Assembly (NCBI RefSeq): GCF_001182785.1 | Contig: NZ_CP012099.1 | Span: forward strand, 3,780,501-3,844,500 | DNA from: Bacillus thuringiensis | Lineage (GTDB): Bacteria; Bacillota; Bacilli; Bacillales; Bacillaceae_G | Reading direction: 5' to 3' | Length of the DNA stretch: 64,000 nt | Part shown: positions 40,067 to 49,896 of the stretch, one piece after another | How positions within the stretch are numbered: position 1 is the first letter of the stretch | Layout: the number at the start of each line of letters is the position of its first letter | Program-made: the position numbers and the translations under genes | Notes under the pieces: model-generated | Seen by the model: only the letters and a program-made list of their open reading frames with translations | What the model was told of the DNA's origin: nothing | The model's database searches: none

Positions 40067-40099
40067 TTTGTGAAGAAAACATGAACTTTTTGTGTCGAA
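40067..40099 (+). promoter_or_regulatory. Possible ResD half-sites and 0A box between ctaB and ctaA
   Basis: TTTGTGAAG at 40067 and TTTGTGTCG at 40089, about two helical turns apart, resemble the ResD motif TTTGTGAAT. TGTCGAA at 40093-40099 matches the Spo0A box and overlaps the second half-site. In B. subtilis ResD activates ctaA/ctaB and Spo0A affects the cta genes. The 497-bp gap (39903-40399) also holds a pyrimidine-rich tract at about 40165-40310 and no gene. Confidence 0.4.
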
Positions 40100-40399
40100 T
40101 ATAAAAAACTTCATTCTGACTTGTCCTTATCATAACATGATGTTACATTCTATAATAAACTATTTTCTCCTATTTAACACGTATTCTCCCCATTTCTTTT
40201 CAAAATAGCCTATTTTTCACCTAAATTTTTCCTTACGAACCCTGTTTTCACACCTATTTTCTCTCCCTTGTCTTCCCCCTCCATTTCTTTGCTATTTTAT
40301 TATTTTTTATATATCATAGGAACTAGCGCGTTTTATTCTATACATAATGGAATGAAAATATTTCGCAATAACTTCATAGCAGAAAGATGGTGAAAGAGA

Positions 40400-41335
40400 T
40401 TGCAACGCTTTATTAAATGGTTAGCAGTCATTACAAGCCTTGATTTATTAATAGTTTTATTAGGAGGCGCTTTAGTTACAAAAACAGGTTCTGGTCAAGG
40501 TTGTGGTAAATCATGGCCACTTTGTAACGGTGAATTTGTTCCATCTAATTTATCAATGGAAACTATTATTGAACTTAGCCACCGATTAACATCAGGATCA
40601 GCTGGAATTCTTGTCACTCTCCTTTGTATTTTATCCTGGAAATATTATAAACATGTGCGTGAAACAAAAACGTTAGCAATTTTATCCTTCGTATTTTTAG
40701 TTGCACAAGCATTAATGGGAGCAGCAGCAGTTGTTTGGGGACAAATGCCAGCTGTACTTGCTATCCATTTCGGTATTTCCTTAATTTCATTCGCTTCTGT
40801 CATTTTATTAACGTGTCTTATCTTTGAAATTGACCAAAAATTTGATGCACGTTCACTTATTATGGACAAAAAAATGAAATTTCATATTTATGGTGTAACA
40901 ATTTACAGTTATATCGTCGTCTACACAGGCGCTTTAGTACGTCACGAACGAGCTAGCTTAGCCTGTCCAGACTTTCCTTTATGTAGCAAAAACAGACCTA
41001 TGCCAACTCAACTACATGAGTGGGTTCAAATGGGCCATAGAGTTGCAGCAATGTTAATTTTCGCTTGGATACTTTACGCGATGATTCTCGCTATTCGTCA
41101 TTACAAACAGCAACCTGTAGTATATTGGGGATGGATCATTTCATTTATCCTTGTTACACTTCAAGCTGTAGTAGGAATTTTAGTTGTATTTACAAACGCT
41201 AGTTTAGCAATGGCATTGTTACATTCTCTATTCATTTCTTGCTTGTTTGCCGTACTATGCTATTTAGTTATGTTAGGAACAAGAAGTAAAGTGAATGCAA
41301 AAGAAGCCGAATCAACTTCTAAACAAACAAAATAA
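40400..41335 (+). CDS. ctaA: Haem A synthase CtaA
   Basis: Oxidises haem O to haem A for the caa3 oxidase. 311 residues from TTG at 40400 ([15 protein letters not shown]). About eight spans in two four-helix halves. The extracytoplasmic Cys pairs ([11 protein letters not shown] and [11 protein letters not shown]) and the haem-binding His residues ([18 protein letters not shown]) are present. Divergent from ctaB, with a shared regulatory region. Confidence 0.97.
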   Translation: MQRFIKWLAVITSLDLLIVLLGGALVTKTGSGQGCGKSWPLCNGEFVPSNLSMETIIELSHRLTSGSAGILVTLLCILSWKYYKHVRETKTLAILSFVFLVAQALMGAAAVVWGQMPAVLAIHFGISLISFASVILLTCLIFEIDQKFDARSLIMDKKMKFHIYGVTIYSYIVVYTGALVRHERASLACPDFPLCSKNRPMPTQLHEWVQMGHRVAAMLIFAWILYAMILAIRHYKQQPVVYWGWIISFILVTLQAVVGILVVFTNASLAMALLHSLFISCLFAVLCYLVMLGTRSKVNAKEAESTSKQTK

Positions 41336-41344
41336 TTTAAAACT

Positions 41345-41378
41345 AAAATCCCTTGCCAATTCGGCAAGGGATTTTTTG
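41345..41378 (+). terminator. Terminator of ctaA
   Basis: AAATCCCTTGCC, AATTC loop, GGCAAGGGATTTTTT: a 12-bp stem with T-run just after the ctaA stop. Confidence 0.92.
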
Positions 41379-41382
41379 CAAT

Positions 41383-41420
41383 AAAGAAAAGAGCTGTATT
41401 TACACAGCTCTTTTCTTTAT
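41383..41420 (-). terminator. Terminator of pyc
   Basis: AAAGAAAAGAGCTGT pairs with ACAGCTCTTTTCTTT; on the minus strand it follows the pyc stop. It lies back to back with the ctaA terminator. Confidence 0.85.
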
Positions 41421-41421
41421 T

Positions 41422-44400
41422 TTAGTGATCTAATTCAATAAGTAAATCACCCGTTTGAATTGCATCACCATCGTTAACATATACTTTCTTCACTTTACCA
41501 TTGAACGGCGCTTGAACTGTCGTTTCCATTTTCATCGCTTCTGTAATTGCCATAGAATCGCCTTTTTTCACTTCATCGCCTTCTTTTACAACTACTTTAA
41601 TTACCGTTCCTGGCATTGTTGCACTAATGTGATTTGGATTTTCACGGTTTCCTTTCACACGTTGTGCAACTGTTGCTTTCACACTCTCGTCTTTCACGAT
41701 AATTTCACGTGGTTGACCATTAAATTCCAAGTAAAGGACACGATTTCCATCTGGCTGTGGCTCCCCAATGGAAACTAGTTTAACCATCAATGTTTTACCT
41801 TGTTCGATTTCCACATTAATTTCTTCACCAAGTCTCATACCATAGAAGAATGTCGGTGTATCAAGTACAGATACATTTCCATAAAGCTCAGCAACTTTTT
41901 CATAGTCCATAAATACTTTTGGATATAATGCATATGCAACTACATCAAAAATTGTTACTTCGCGTCCAAGTTTATGGAATAATTCTTCTTTTAACGCGTC
42001 GAAATCTACTGGCTCTAGTAGTTCACCTGGTCTTACTGTTAACGGCTCTTTCCCTTTTAAAATAATCTTTTGCAATTCTTTCGGGAAACCACCGTACGGT
42101 TGACCTAAATCACCAGCGAACATTTCAACAACAGATCCAGGGAAGTCCAAAGCATGTCCACGCTCTAAAACATCTTGTTCTGTCAGATGGTTTTGAACCA
42201 TAAATAATGCCATATCGCCAACAACTTTTGATGACGGTGTTACTTTTACAATATCTCCAAACATGTCATTCACACGACGGTACATTACTTTCACTTCATC
42301 AAAGCGATCTCCTAAACCAACCGCCTTCGCTTGTTGCTGAAGATTACTATACTGTCCACCTGGCATTTCATGCATATATACCTCTGTGTGAGGTGCATTC
42401 ATACCACTTTCAAACGGTGCATAGTATTTGCGTACATCTTCCCAATAATGAGATAGCTTTTCTAAAGAATCGATATTAACATCTGGTTGTCTTTCATTTC
42501 CACCTAGTGCATAGAATAATGTGTTCGCACTCGGTTGTGACGTTTGACCAGCCATAGAACTCACTGCTACATCGACAATATCAACACCTGCTTCAATTGC
42601 CTTCGTATACGTTAATATACCATTTCCACTCGTATCGTGCGTATGCAGGTGAATCGGAATCGATACCGTCTCTTTTAATGCTGAAACTAAATCATATGCT
42701 GCGTTTGGTTTTAGTAAGCCAGCCATATCTTTAATACCTAAAATGTGAGCTCCCGATGCTTCCAACTCTTTTGCTAAGTTTTTATAATAATTCAAATCAT
42801 ATTTACTACGTAATGGATCATGAATATCTCCTGTGTAGCACATTGTTGCTTCTGCAATTTTACCAGTATCTCGTACAGCATCAATTGCAACTCTCATACC
42901 TTCTACCCAGTTTAAACTATCAAAAATACGGAACACATCAATGCCTGCTTGAGCAGAACACTCCACAAATTTTTGAATTAAATTATCTGGATAGTTTTTG
43001 TAGCCAACTGCGTTTGACGAACGTAGTAACATTTGGAATAAAACGTTCGGCATTTTTTCACGAAGATCTAGTAATCGTTCCCATGGATCTTCTTTTAAGA
43101 AACGATACGCGACATCAAACGTTGCACCGCCCCACATTTCAGCTGAGAATAGGTTTGGTAACATTCTCGCTGTTGGCTCTGCAATTTGATGTAAATCTTT
43201 TGTACGAATACGAGTTGCAAGTAATGACTGATGTGCATCACGGAATGTTGTATCCGTTAAAAGTACACGGTTTTGATCCTGTACCCATTTTACTAATCCA
43301 TCTGCTCCACGCTCGTCCAAAATTTGTTTCGTTCCATTTTGGATTGGCTCTGAATGTTTTAAACATGGAATACGAGCATCTGGGAATATTGGCTTTTCTT
43401 TTTTCCCTACTCCTGGGAAGCCATTTACTGTTACTGAACCAATATAATTTAACATTTTCGTTCCGCGGTCTTTACGTTTCGGGAACAAGAATAGTTCAGG
43501 TGACACATCAATAAACGAAGTATCATATTCTCCTGATAAGAAGTTTTTATGTTTTACTACATTCTCTAGGAATGGAATATTTGTTTTAATACCACGAATA
43601 CGGAATTCTTTTAAGTTACGTTCCATTTTTGCAGCAGCTTGCTCAAAAGTAAGTGCCCAAGTTGTAACTTTTACAAGTAAAGAATCGTAGTATGGTGTAA
43701 TAACTGCACCTTGGAAGCTATTTCCTGTATCAAGACGCACACCAAAACCACCGCCTGATCGATACGCCATAATTTTTCCTGTATCCGGCATAAAATTATT
43801 TAGTGGGTCTTCAGTTGTTACACGAGATTGGATTGCAAATCCATGCACAACTACTTCCTCTTGCTTCGGAACACCTACTATTTTACTATGTAATGCATGT
43901 CCATCAGCTATTAAAATTTGTGATTGAACGATATCGACTCCTGTAATCATCTCTGTAATCGTATGTTCTACTTGAACACGTGGATTTACTTCAATAAAGT
44001 AAAACTCATCATCTTTTACAAGGAATTCTACTGTTCCTGCATTTAAATAGTTTACATTTTTCGTTAACTTCACAGCAGCATCACAAATACGCTGACGCAG
44101 ATCATCTGAAAGTGATACACTCGGTGCTATTTCTACAACTTTTTGATGACGACGTTGTACAGAACAGTCACGCTCGTATAAATGGACAACATTGCCTTCT
44201 TCATCTGCTAAAATTTGTACTTCTATATGTTTAGGTTTTTCAACGAATTTTTCGACGTAAACTTCATCATTACCAAAGGCTGCTTTCGCTTCTGATTTCG
44301 CTCGATTATATGATTCTCCTAATTCCTCACTAGTACGCACAATACGCATACCACGACCGCCACCACCAAGAGATGCTTTAATAATAATCGGGTAATCATA

Positions 44401-44868
44401 CTTTTCAGCAAATTTTTCGACTTCTTCTAATGAATTTACTGGACCGTCACTACCAGGTATAACTGGAATTTGTGCTAGCTGCGCTTGTGTTCTTGCTTTC
44501 ACTTTATCTCCAAACATATCTAAATGCTTGCTTTTCGGACCGATAAAGATAATCCCTTCTTCTTCACAACGTTTCGCGAATTGAATATTTTCTGACAAGA
44601 AACCATATCCAGGGTGGATTGCATCTACATGATTACTTTTTGCAATCTCAATAATGCCTTCAATATCTAGATAAGCATCAATTGGTTTTTTTCCTTCCCC
44701 AACTAAATAGGACTCATCGGCTTTATAGCGATGATAAGAACCACTATCCTCTTTAGAATAGATTGCAACTGTTTTTAATCCAAGTTCCGAACAAGCTCGA
44801 AACACACGAATTGCAATCTCTCCACGGTTAGCTACCAATACTTTTTGAATACGTTGCAGCTTTGTCAT
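41422..44868 (-). CDS. pyc: Pyruvate carboxylase
   Basis: Biotin enzyme making oxaloacetate from pyruvate, bicarbonate and ATP; the main anaplerotic step. 1148 residues, full length: biotin carboxylase domain (about 5-455; KVLVANRGEIAIRVFRACSE, GGGGRGMRIV, EVNPRVQVEHT), carboxyltransferase domain (about 530-800; LLTDTTFRDAHQSLLATR, HLHTHDTSGN), allosteric linker, and biotin carrier domain with the biotinyl Lys in EAMKME (K1113). Downstream of ftsW, facing ctaA, as in B. subtilis (pycA). Confidence 0.98.
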   Translation of the reverse strand: MTKLQRIQKVLVANRGEIAIRVFRACSELGLKTVAIYSKEDSGSYHRYKADESYLVGEGKKPIDAYLDIEGIIEIAKSNHVDAIHPGYGFLSENIQFAKRCEEEGIIFIGPKSKHLDMFGDKVKARTQAQLAQIPVIPGSDGPVNSLEEVEKFAEKYDYPIIIKASLGGGGRGMRIVRTSEELGESYNRAKSEAKAAFGNDEVYVEKFVEKPKHIEVQILADEEGNVVHLYERDCSVQRRHQKVVEIAPSVSLSDDLRQRICDAAVKLTKNVNYLNAGTVEFLVKDDEFYFIEVNPRVQVEHTITEMITGVDIVQSQILIADGHALHSKIVGVPKQEEVVVHGFAIQSRVTTEDPLNNFMPDTGKIMAYRSGGGFGVRLDTGNSFQGAVITPYYDSLLVKVTTWALTFEQAAAKMERNLKEFRIRGIKTNIPFLENVVKHKNFLSGEYDTSFIDVSPELFLFPKRKDRGTKMLNYIGSVTVNGFPGVGKKEKPIFPDARIPCLKHSEPIQNGTKQILDERGADGLVKWVQDQNRVLLTDTTFRDAHQSLLATRIRTKDLHQIAEPTARMLPNLFSAEMWGGATFDVAYRFLKEDPWERLLDLREKMPNVLFQMLLRSSNAVGYKNYPDNLIQKFVECSAQAGIDVFRIFDSLNWVEGMRVAIDAVRDTGKIAEATMCYTGDIHDPLRSKYDLNYYKNLAKELEASGAHILGIKDMAGLLKPNAAYDLVSALKETVSIPIHLHTHDTSGNGILTYTKAIEAGVDIVDVAVSSMAGQTSQPSANTLFYALGGNERQPDVNIDSLEKLSHYWEDVRKYYAPFESGMNAPHTEVYMHEMPGGQYSNLQQQAKAVGLGDRFDEVKVMYRRVNDMFGDIVKVTPSSKVVGDMALFMVQNHLTEQDVLERGHALDFPGSVVEMFAGDLGQPYGGFPKELQKIILKGKEPLTVRPGELLEPVDFDALKEELFHKLGREVTIFDVVAYALYPKVFMDYEKVAELYGNVSVLDTPTFFYGMRLGEEINVEIEQGKTLMVKLVSIGEPQPDGNRVLYLEFNGQPREIIVKDESVKATVAQRVKGNRENPNHISATMPGTVIKVVVKEGDEVKKGDSMAITEAMKMETTVQAPFNGKVKKVYVNDGDAIQTGDLLIELDH

Positions 44869-45047
44869 GATTTTCCCCCTCTACTTTCCTACCACTCTAG
44901 AGATAAAATATATACACACCTTAAAAAGCGTGAAGTTCTTCACTTTCCACATTATATTATACTTAGAAAGCTTCACTTTATTTTTATCCATCATACCTTA
45001 TTTTTTAACAAATGATAAGTTTTCTGTACAATTTGTTTCACAAAAAT

Positions 45048-45077
45048 AGTATAGCATACCTCTTCCTTTTCTAACAA
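45048..45077 (-). promoter_or_regulatory. Candidate sigma-A promoter of pyc
   Basis: TTGTTA (45077-45072) and TATACT (45053-45048) on the minus strand, spaced 18, about 180 bases upstream of the pyc start. A perfect palindrome lies just upstream of the -35. Confidence 0.5.
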
Positions 45078-45085
45078 CTTAATTG

Positions 45086-45113
45086 TATATCACATTTAAC
45101 AAAATGTGATATA
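45086..45113. promoter_or_regulatory. Perfect 12-bp inverted repeat upstream of the pyc promoter
   Basis: TATATCACATTT, 4-base spacer, AAATGTGATATA. It ends eight bases before the -35 on the pyc side and has no T-run, so it looks like an operator for a dimeric regulator rather than a terminator. The regulator was not recognised. Confidence 0.5.
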
Positions 45114-45164
45114 TCTTTTAACTGAAACAGAAAATAATACATCATATTTAAAACTACTTGAAAA

Positions 45165-45204
45165 TAAAAAACACATCATGCTCTAAAGCACGATGTGTTT
45201 TTTA
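45165..45204 (-). terminator. Terminator of ftsW
   Basis: ACACATCGTGCT, loop TTAG, AGCATGATGTGTTTTTTATTTT on the minus strand, directly after the ftsW stop; one mismatch. Confidence 0.85.
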
Positions 45205-46380
45205 TTTTACAACTACAAGATGTGGTCCATTTTGTTCTCTTTCTTTTATTACACCATTCTGTTGTTTTTCTTCTCGTTTTACATGACTAGCAATATTAAG
45301 TAGTATTCCCATCGCAAGTAGATTAGCTAATAAAGAACTACCACCGTAACTGACAAACGGTAATGGTACTCCTGTAAGTGGTATTACTCCAGACATACCA
45401 CCAACATTAATAAACGTTTGAACTCCAACCAAGCTTGCAATTCCGATAGCTATTAAACTTCCAAATGGATCTGTACACTTTTGTGCAACTCTAAATGATC
45501 GAATAATAATAAGCAATAGACAGATTAAAATAATAGCTACACCTATAAATCCAAGCTCTTCAGATATAATCGCCATTATAAAATCTGTTTGCGGCTCTGG
45601 TAAATAACCATACTTTTGTACACTATTTCCTAATCCTCGACCATTTAACCCACCTGAAGCAATTCCAATAAATGAATTTATTAATTGGAACCCATCCTTT
45701 TGTGGATCACTAAATGGATCAAGAAAAACTGAAAAGCGTGCCTTTTGATACGAACTTAATGCATAATTCCCAAGAAAATATAGCGCTGGAATCCATACTA
45801 TAGAAGTTAAAACAATTCGTTTAATCCATAAGTTAATCCGTACTCCTGAACAAAGAAACATAATTCCTACTGTCCCCATAATTAACAAATCAGTCCCTAA
45901 GTCATTTTGCTTTAAAATTAAGAACATAATTAAACCAACACCCAAAAGTACTGGCCCTGACCCTTTAAAAACAGGCGTATTCGTTTCCTGCCTCTTCGCA
46001 AAGAAATTGGCCAACACAAGAATAACTGTTATCTTAACAAATTCCGCAGGCTGTATTCCAAATATCCATCCACTTGCACCATTTACTGTCTTAGCAAAAA
46101 ATGCAGCTGCTGCTAATAATGCAACACTAATTCCATAACTTCCCAATAAAAAGATTCGTTTTCTCCACACTTTATATGGGATAATAGCAAGAACTATTAA
46201 TAACACTGTTCCAGCAGCTAGAGTAATTAATTGTCTTTTAAAAAAGAAATTTGCTGGTTTATCAAACCTCGAAATCGCAACAATGGAACTCGAACTATAT
46301 ACCATTATAACTCCCAGCACACATAAGATAACAAGAGGAAGTAACAATGAATAATCCATTGATTTCCATACTTTTTTCAT
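45202..46380 (-). CDS. ftsW: FtsW, SEDS-family septal peptidoglycan polymerase
   Basis: 392 residues, ten-span SEDS protein. Conserved GASGWIFGIQPAEFVKITVILVLANFFAKRQ, KARFSVFLDPFSDPQKDGFQ, QTDFIMAIISEELGF and LPFVSYGGSS. Position upstream of pyc is that of B. subtilis ylaO (FtsW), the vegetative division paralogue; SpoVE is in the dcw cluster at 4873-5964. Its transpeptidase partner is PBP2B (pbpB). A Lys/Gln-rich cytoplasmic tail ends the protein. Confidence 0.93.
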   Translation of the reverse strand: MKKVWKSMDYSLLLPLVILCVLGVIMVYSSSSIVAISRFDKPANFFFKRQLITLAAGTVLLIVLAIIPYKVWRKRIFLLGSYGISVALLAAAAFFAKTVNGASGWIFGIQPAEFVKITVILVLANFFAKRQETNTPVFKGSGPVLLGVGLIMFLILKQNDLGTDLLIMGTVGIMFLCSGVRINLWIKRIVLTSIVWIPALYFLGNYALSSYQKARFSVFLDPFSDPQKDGFQLINSFIGIASGGLNGRGLGNSVQKYGYLPEPQTDFIMAIISEELGFIGVAIILICLLLIIIRSFRVAQKCTDPFGSLIAIGIASLVGVQTFINVGGMSGVIPLTGVPLPFVSYGGSSLLANLLAMGILLNIASHVKREEKQQNGVIKEREQNGPHLVVVK

Positions 46381-46463
46381 TTCATTTCCTCTTTCTGTTT
46401 CAATTTAATTATTGTTGTATTCCATATGTACATTGATTCTTCCTGCTTTATTATACAAATAAA

Positions 46464-46490
46464 AAGCTCAAACTAATTTAGTTTGAGCCC
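46464..46490 (-). terminator. Terminator of ylaN
   Basis: GCTCAAACTA, AAT loop, TAGTTTGAGC then TTTTTATTTG on the minus strand, right after ylaN. Confidence 0.85.
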
Positions 46491-46505
46491 CCTTATTTGA
46501 ACCCG

Positions 46506-46793
46506 TTATTGTTGTTTGTTTGTAAACGCTTCATGAAGTGCAGATAACTCACGTTCGAGCTCACCTAACATTGCTTTCCCTTGTTCTTCTGCAATAAGAC
46601 CAAGGCGAACTGCAAAATCGACCTCGCGGGATAGTCCAAACATTTGTGTGTCTAACACTTCTTCATATAATGGACATTGCGGCATTGTAAGATGGTCCAT
46701 TTGCACCTTAATAAGTCTTAAAATCTTCTCTGCATCCGCTTGTAGAAGGGCTAGTGCCTTTTCCTGATGATTTGCTACTGTCTCAGACGCCAA
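46506..46793 (-). CDS. ylaN: YlaN (DUF1507) family protein
   Basis: 95 residues from TTG at 46793 with ACGGAGGG upstream; the open frame runs further back to 46949 but without a ribosome site. Small helical protein: [55 protein letters not shown]. YlaN is conditionally essential in B. subtilis, and in S. aureus it has been tied to iron and Fur. Cys in MPQCPLYEE is conserved. Located upstream of ftsW as in B. subtilis. Confidence 0.9.
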
Positions 46794-46948
46794 ATTGATT
46801 CCCTCCGTTTCCGTCCTACTCTCCTCTATCCTATCTATTAATATTAGCGATAGTTTTAATAAATTGCAATAGAAACATTTTTTGTGACAATAGTGTCTAA
46901 TGCTATTATACTGAAAAGTGGGAGTATAACACAAATGGGGGAACAACA

Positions 46949-47446
46949 ATGAGCGAAATTTTATTTATTAACGGAAAAGTACGTTTTCCAATCACTATTG
47001 ATCCAACTGTTTGGATCTTTGATGATCGAAAAGTAGATTTGACAACTTACTTTGATGAAACTAGAGAAAACACGTCTGAACTAGAAACTTATTTAAAAAA
47101 CACTTCAGAGCATTGGGATCGTGAAATTCGTGATGGTGCTGCCTTCCCGCCGATACAACAAAGTGTAAAGAAATATAAAAAAGAACAGCTGATTACTGGA
47201 ACATTTGGTATACCATTTCATCCATTCCTTGCTAACGCTGAAATTTTAGAAGACGCTACGCAAGTTGAAATTGAAACGGTAGATCATACAATGACACTTC
47301 CATTAGAAACTGTCAAAAATGCTATACTAGGCTTTTCAAAAGAAGGAAAACCATTAAAAGAAGATGGGCCTGTTCATCTCTATTTCAATGATGGATCTAA
47401 TCAACAAAATCCAATCCGTAACATCCGTCAATTTACAATTATTTAA
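46949..47446 (+). CDS. Conserved hypothetical protein (YlaL position)
   Basis: 165 residues, soluble, with no membrane span. Begins [35 protein letters not shown]; a central [31 protein letters not shown] block is beta-rich. I do not recognise a function. It lies between phoH2 and ylaN, where B. subtilis has ylaL/ylaM. A GGGGGAAC site precedes the ATG. It converges on phoH2 through a shared terminator. Confidence 0.82.
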   Translation: MSEILFINGKVRFPITIDPTVWIFDDRKVDLTTYFDETRENTSELETYLKNTSEHWDREIRDGAAFPPIQQSVKKYKKEQLITGTFGIPFHPFLANAEILEDATQVEIETVDHTMTLPLETVKNAILGFSKEGKPLKEDGPVHLYFNDGSNQQNPIRNIRQFTII

Positions 47447-47449
47447 AGA

Positions 47450-47480
47450 AAAGGAGTGAGCTTAAGCTCACTCCTTTTTA
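47450..47480. terminator. Bidirectional terminator, 165-aa gene / phoH2
   Basis: AAAAGGAGTGAGC, loop TTAA, GCTCACTCCTTTTT: perfect 13-bp stem shared by the converging genes. Confidence 0.9.
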
Positions 47481-48806
47481 CAATAAATCTGCTGCTAGTT
47501 GAGCTAAATTAGATCGCTCCCCTTTAACAAACTTCACATGACCACTAATACGCTGTTCTTTAAACTTCTCTACAACATACGTTAAGCCATTATTATATTC
47601 ATCTAAATATGGGTGATCAATTTGCTGAGGATCTCCCATCAATACAATCTTACTCTTTTCCCCTACCCTAGTTAGTATCGTTTTTACTTCATGCTTTGTT
47701 AAATTTTGTGCTTCGTCAATGATAATGAACTGATCTGGAATACTTCTCCCGCGTATATAAGTAAGGGCTTCTACTTCAATCGAACCCATTCCAGCTAAAA
47801 TAGCATCTAACTCTCCTGGCTTTTTTGTATTAAATAAATACTCTAGGTTATCAAAAATTGGCTGCATCCATGGTCTTAACTTTTCTTCTTTTTCTCCTGG
47901 TAAATAACCGATATCTTTTCCGACTGGAACAATTGGCCTTGCAACGAGTAATTTTTTATATAACCCTAAGTCTTCCGTTTGCATGAGTCCCGAAGCTAAC
48001 GCAAGTAACGTTTTTCCTGTGCCGGCTTTCCCCGTTAACGTTACAAGCGGAATATCTTCACGAAGCAACAATTCTAACCCCATAATTTGCTGCACGTTTC
48101 GTGGTCGTATCCCCCACACTTGTTCATTGTGAAAAATAAGTTTCTTTACCTTCTTACCTAAGTGATCCACAATGCCAAGCGCAGAACTAGAGCCCCCTAA
48201 TGCATCTTTCATTACTACAAATTGATTTGGGTAAAAAGGGTGATTCGCAATTTCAGATAGAGGCAATTCACCTTTCTCATAAAAATAATCCAATTGTTCT
48301 TTTGATATATATCCTTCTAAAAAGCCAGAATATATATTTTCTACTTCAATTACGCGATCACTTAAATAATCTTCAGCCTTCAAACCAATTGCATCAGCTT
48401 TTACCCTTACGAGTACATCTTTACTTACTAAAATAACAGACTTCCCGTCCTCTTTTTCCTGTTCTTCTAAAGATAGATTTTTTGCTACAGCTAAAATTCG
48501 ATTATCATTTGTTTTTTCTACAAAAATATCTTGTAGTTGCACAAATGAACGATGGTTTAATTCAATACGAAATGTTCCGCCATTTTCTAGCGGGATACTT
48601 TCATGCAGCTTTCCTATTTCACGAAATTTATCTATTAACTTAGATACATAACGAGCATTTCGTCCTACTTCATCCATATAACGTTTTTTCGAATCAACCT
48701 CTTCTAATACAACTGCTGGAATCACTACTTCATTGGTTTCAAATGAAAAAATAGATAAAGGATCCTGCAAAAGTACATTCGTATCTAACACATAAATTTT
48801 ATCCAA
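47478..48806 (-). CDS. ylaK: PhoH2 family protein (PIN domain plus PhoH ATPase), YlaK
   Basis: Two-domain RNA helicase/ribonuclease type. The start is TTG at 48806 behind AGGGGG, giving 442 residues. N-terminal PIN nuclease domain (about 1-140; YVLDTNVLLQDP, VLEEVDSKK, DNRILAVA with its acidic residues) and C-terminal PhoH ATPase with Walker A GKAGTGKT (259-266) and Walker B FIIIDEAQNLT. PIN-PhoH fusions unwind and cut RNA in mycobacteria; the role in bacilli is unclear. Confidence 0.93.
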   Translation of the reverse strand: MDKIYVLDTNVLLQDPLSIFSFETNEVVIPAVVLEEVDSKKRYMDEVGRNARYVSKLIDKFREIGKLHESIPLENGGTFRIELNHRSFVQLQDIFVEKTNDNRILAVAKNLSLEEQEKEDGKSVILVSKDVLVRVKADAIGLKAEDYLSDRVIEVENIYSGFLEGYISKEQLDYFYEKGELPLSEIANHPFYPNQFVVMKDALGGSSSALGIVDHLGKKVKKLIFHNEQVWGIRPRNVQQIMGLELLLREDIPLVTLTGKAGTGKTLLALASGLMQTEDLGLYKKLLVARPIVPVGKDIGYLPGEKEEKLRPWMQPIFDNLEYLFNTKKPGELDAILAGMGSIEVEALTYIRGRSIPDQFIIIDEAQNLTKHEVKTILTRVGEKSKIVLMGDPQQIDHPYLDEYNNGLTYVVEKFKEQRISGHVKFVKGERSNLAQLAADLL

Positions 48807-49052
48807 CCTGTTACCCCCTGACTCCACTTTTAAATTTGTAGAACAAGGGTTTCATCCATAAAATATGGACGAACCATTGTTATAATTATATGTACCGTGT
48901 AAACGAGGTAGAATCGAAAATCATAGTCATTAAACCTTTTATTTATTCTTTATTCATTTCTGTTCAATATATTACTTTTTATTATAATTATTAACGTTAA
49001 ATCACAATAACCGATTACAAAAGTGAATAAACGAATTTCTTATTTAGCACAT

Positions 49053-49508
49053 TTATAATTCTCTTATTCCTACTAGCACTTCGTTATCCAACTTTTTCGC
49101 CGCCCGAAGATCGTATGTTTTTTCATATGTTGGTTCAATTGCAAGTTTCGCTCCATAAAACATAACATCACGTACTTCTTGCACATTAACTTCTATTACA
49201 GTTAATTTCAAAGAAATACCTTCCATTCTATCTGTCAAAATTTCACCTGCACCACTTATGGAAAATACGGATTCATTCGCCATTATAGTCAATACTACCC
49301 CTGTATTATGCCTTATATTTTCCACAATACGTGACCGTTGATCTACTGCAAATCGAATACTAGTTTTGCTCACTGCATACACCCAAGAAATAGCACTTAC
49401 GTTAGGAACTTGTTTTTCAAAATCTGTCGTTGCTATCATCACAATACACTCTTTACGCAACGTTTGTACTAAACCCTCTGTTAAAGTAGGCTCTACTACA
49501 TTCGCCAT
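49053..49508 (-). CDS. Pyridoxamine 5'-phosphate oxidase-like split-barrel protein
   Basis: 151 residues from ATG at 49508, with GGAGGTG upstream; the longer frame is not supported. FMN-binding split-barrel fold: CIVMIATTDFEKQVPNVSAISWVYAVSKTSIRFAVDQRSRIVENIRHN, and VEVNVQEVRDVMFYGAKL. This is a general stress/flavin-binding family rather than true PdxH. Function unknown. Faces away from ylaI. The 246-base gap to phoH2 contains no gene. Confidence 0.82.
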   Translation of the reverse strand: MANVVEPTLTEGLVQTLRKECIVMIATTDFEKQVPNVSAISWVYAVSKTSIRFAVDQRSRIVENIRHNTGVVLTIMANESVFSISGAGEILTDRMEGISLKLTVIEVNVQEVRDVMFYGAKLAIEPTYEKTYDLRAAKKLDNEVLVGIREL

Positions 49509-49653
49509 ATTTTCACCTCCAAACATACTTGGTATATCCTTATCATAACTTATTTTTCGAATTGCGAAAATATTATTTTTTCCCACTATTATTCAAAAAC
49601 ATTATACTTCCATGATATACTTATACTGATAGAATTCGTATTGAGGTGACGAA

Positions 49654-49854
49654 ATGAGAGTCAAATGTATGATTTGTGATAAAAAAGATATGTTAGATGA
49701 TGAAAATCCTATGGCAAAAAAACTGCGTAATCGCCCTATTCATACATATATGTGCATGGAATGTTCGGAACGAATTGCAGAGCGTACAATGGAACGTCAT
49801 GCAAGTGGTAATTTCCGATTATATCGTGATAAAAAAGTCGAAGACGATTGGTAA
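49654..49854 (+). CDS. ylaI: YlaI (DUF2197) zinc-ribbon-like protein
   Basis: 66 residues with two CxxC pairs, CMICDKK and CMECSER, that could bind zinc. Basic, with a C-terminal RERTMERHASGNF-like helix. Function unknown. ATG after TGAGGTGACG. Same place as B. subtilis ylaI. Confidence 0.9.
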   Translation: MRVKCMICDKKDMLDDENPMAKKLRNRPIHTYMCMECSERIAERTMERHASGNFRLYRDKKVEDDW

Positions 49855-49860
49855 AATGTA

Positions 49861-49896
49861 AATAAGTCCTTACTCATATAGATAAGGACTTATTTA
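49861..49896. terminator. Bidirectional terminator downstream of ylaI
   Basis: AATAAGTCCTTA, 10-base loop, TAAGGACTTATT. Shared with the converging 92-aa gene, whose stop lies at its edge. Confidence 0.8.

Noticed and set aside
42756..43514. A 252-codon plus-strand open frame opposite pyc
   Set aside because: It is antisense to a fully conserved part of pyruvate carboxylase, has no ribosome site and reads as low-complexity Leu/His/Tyr-rich sequence.
46794..46949. A 52-residue N-terminal extension of YlaN
   Set aside because: It overlaps the divergent gene's control region, has no ribosome site, and the family begins at the TTG behind ACGGAGGG.
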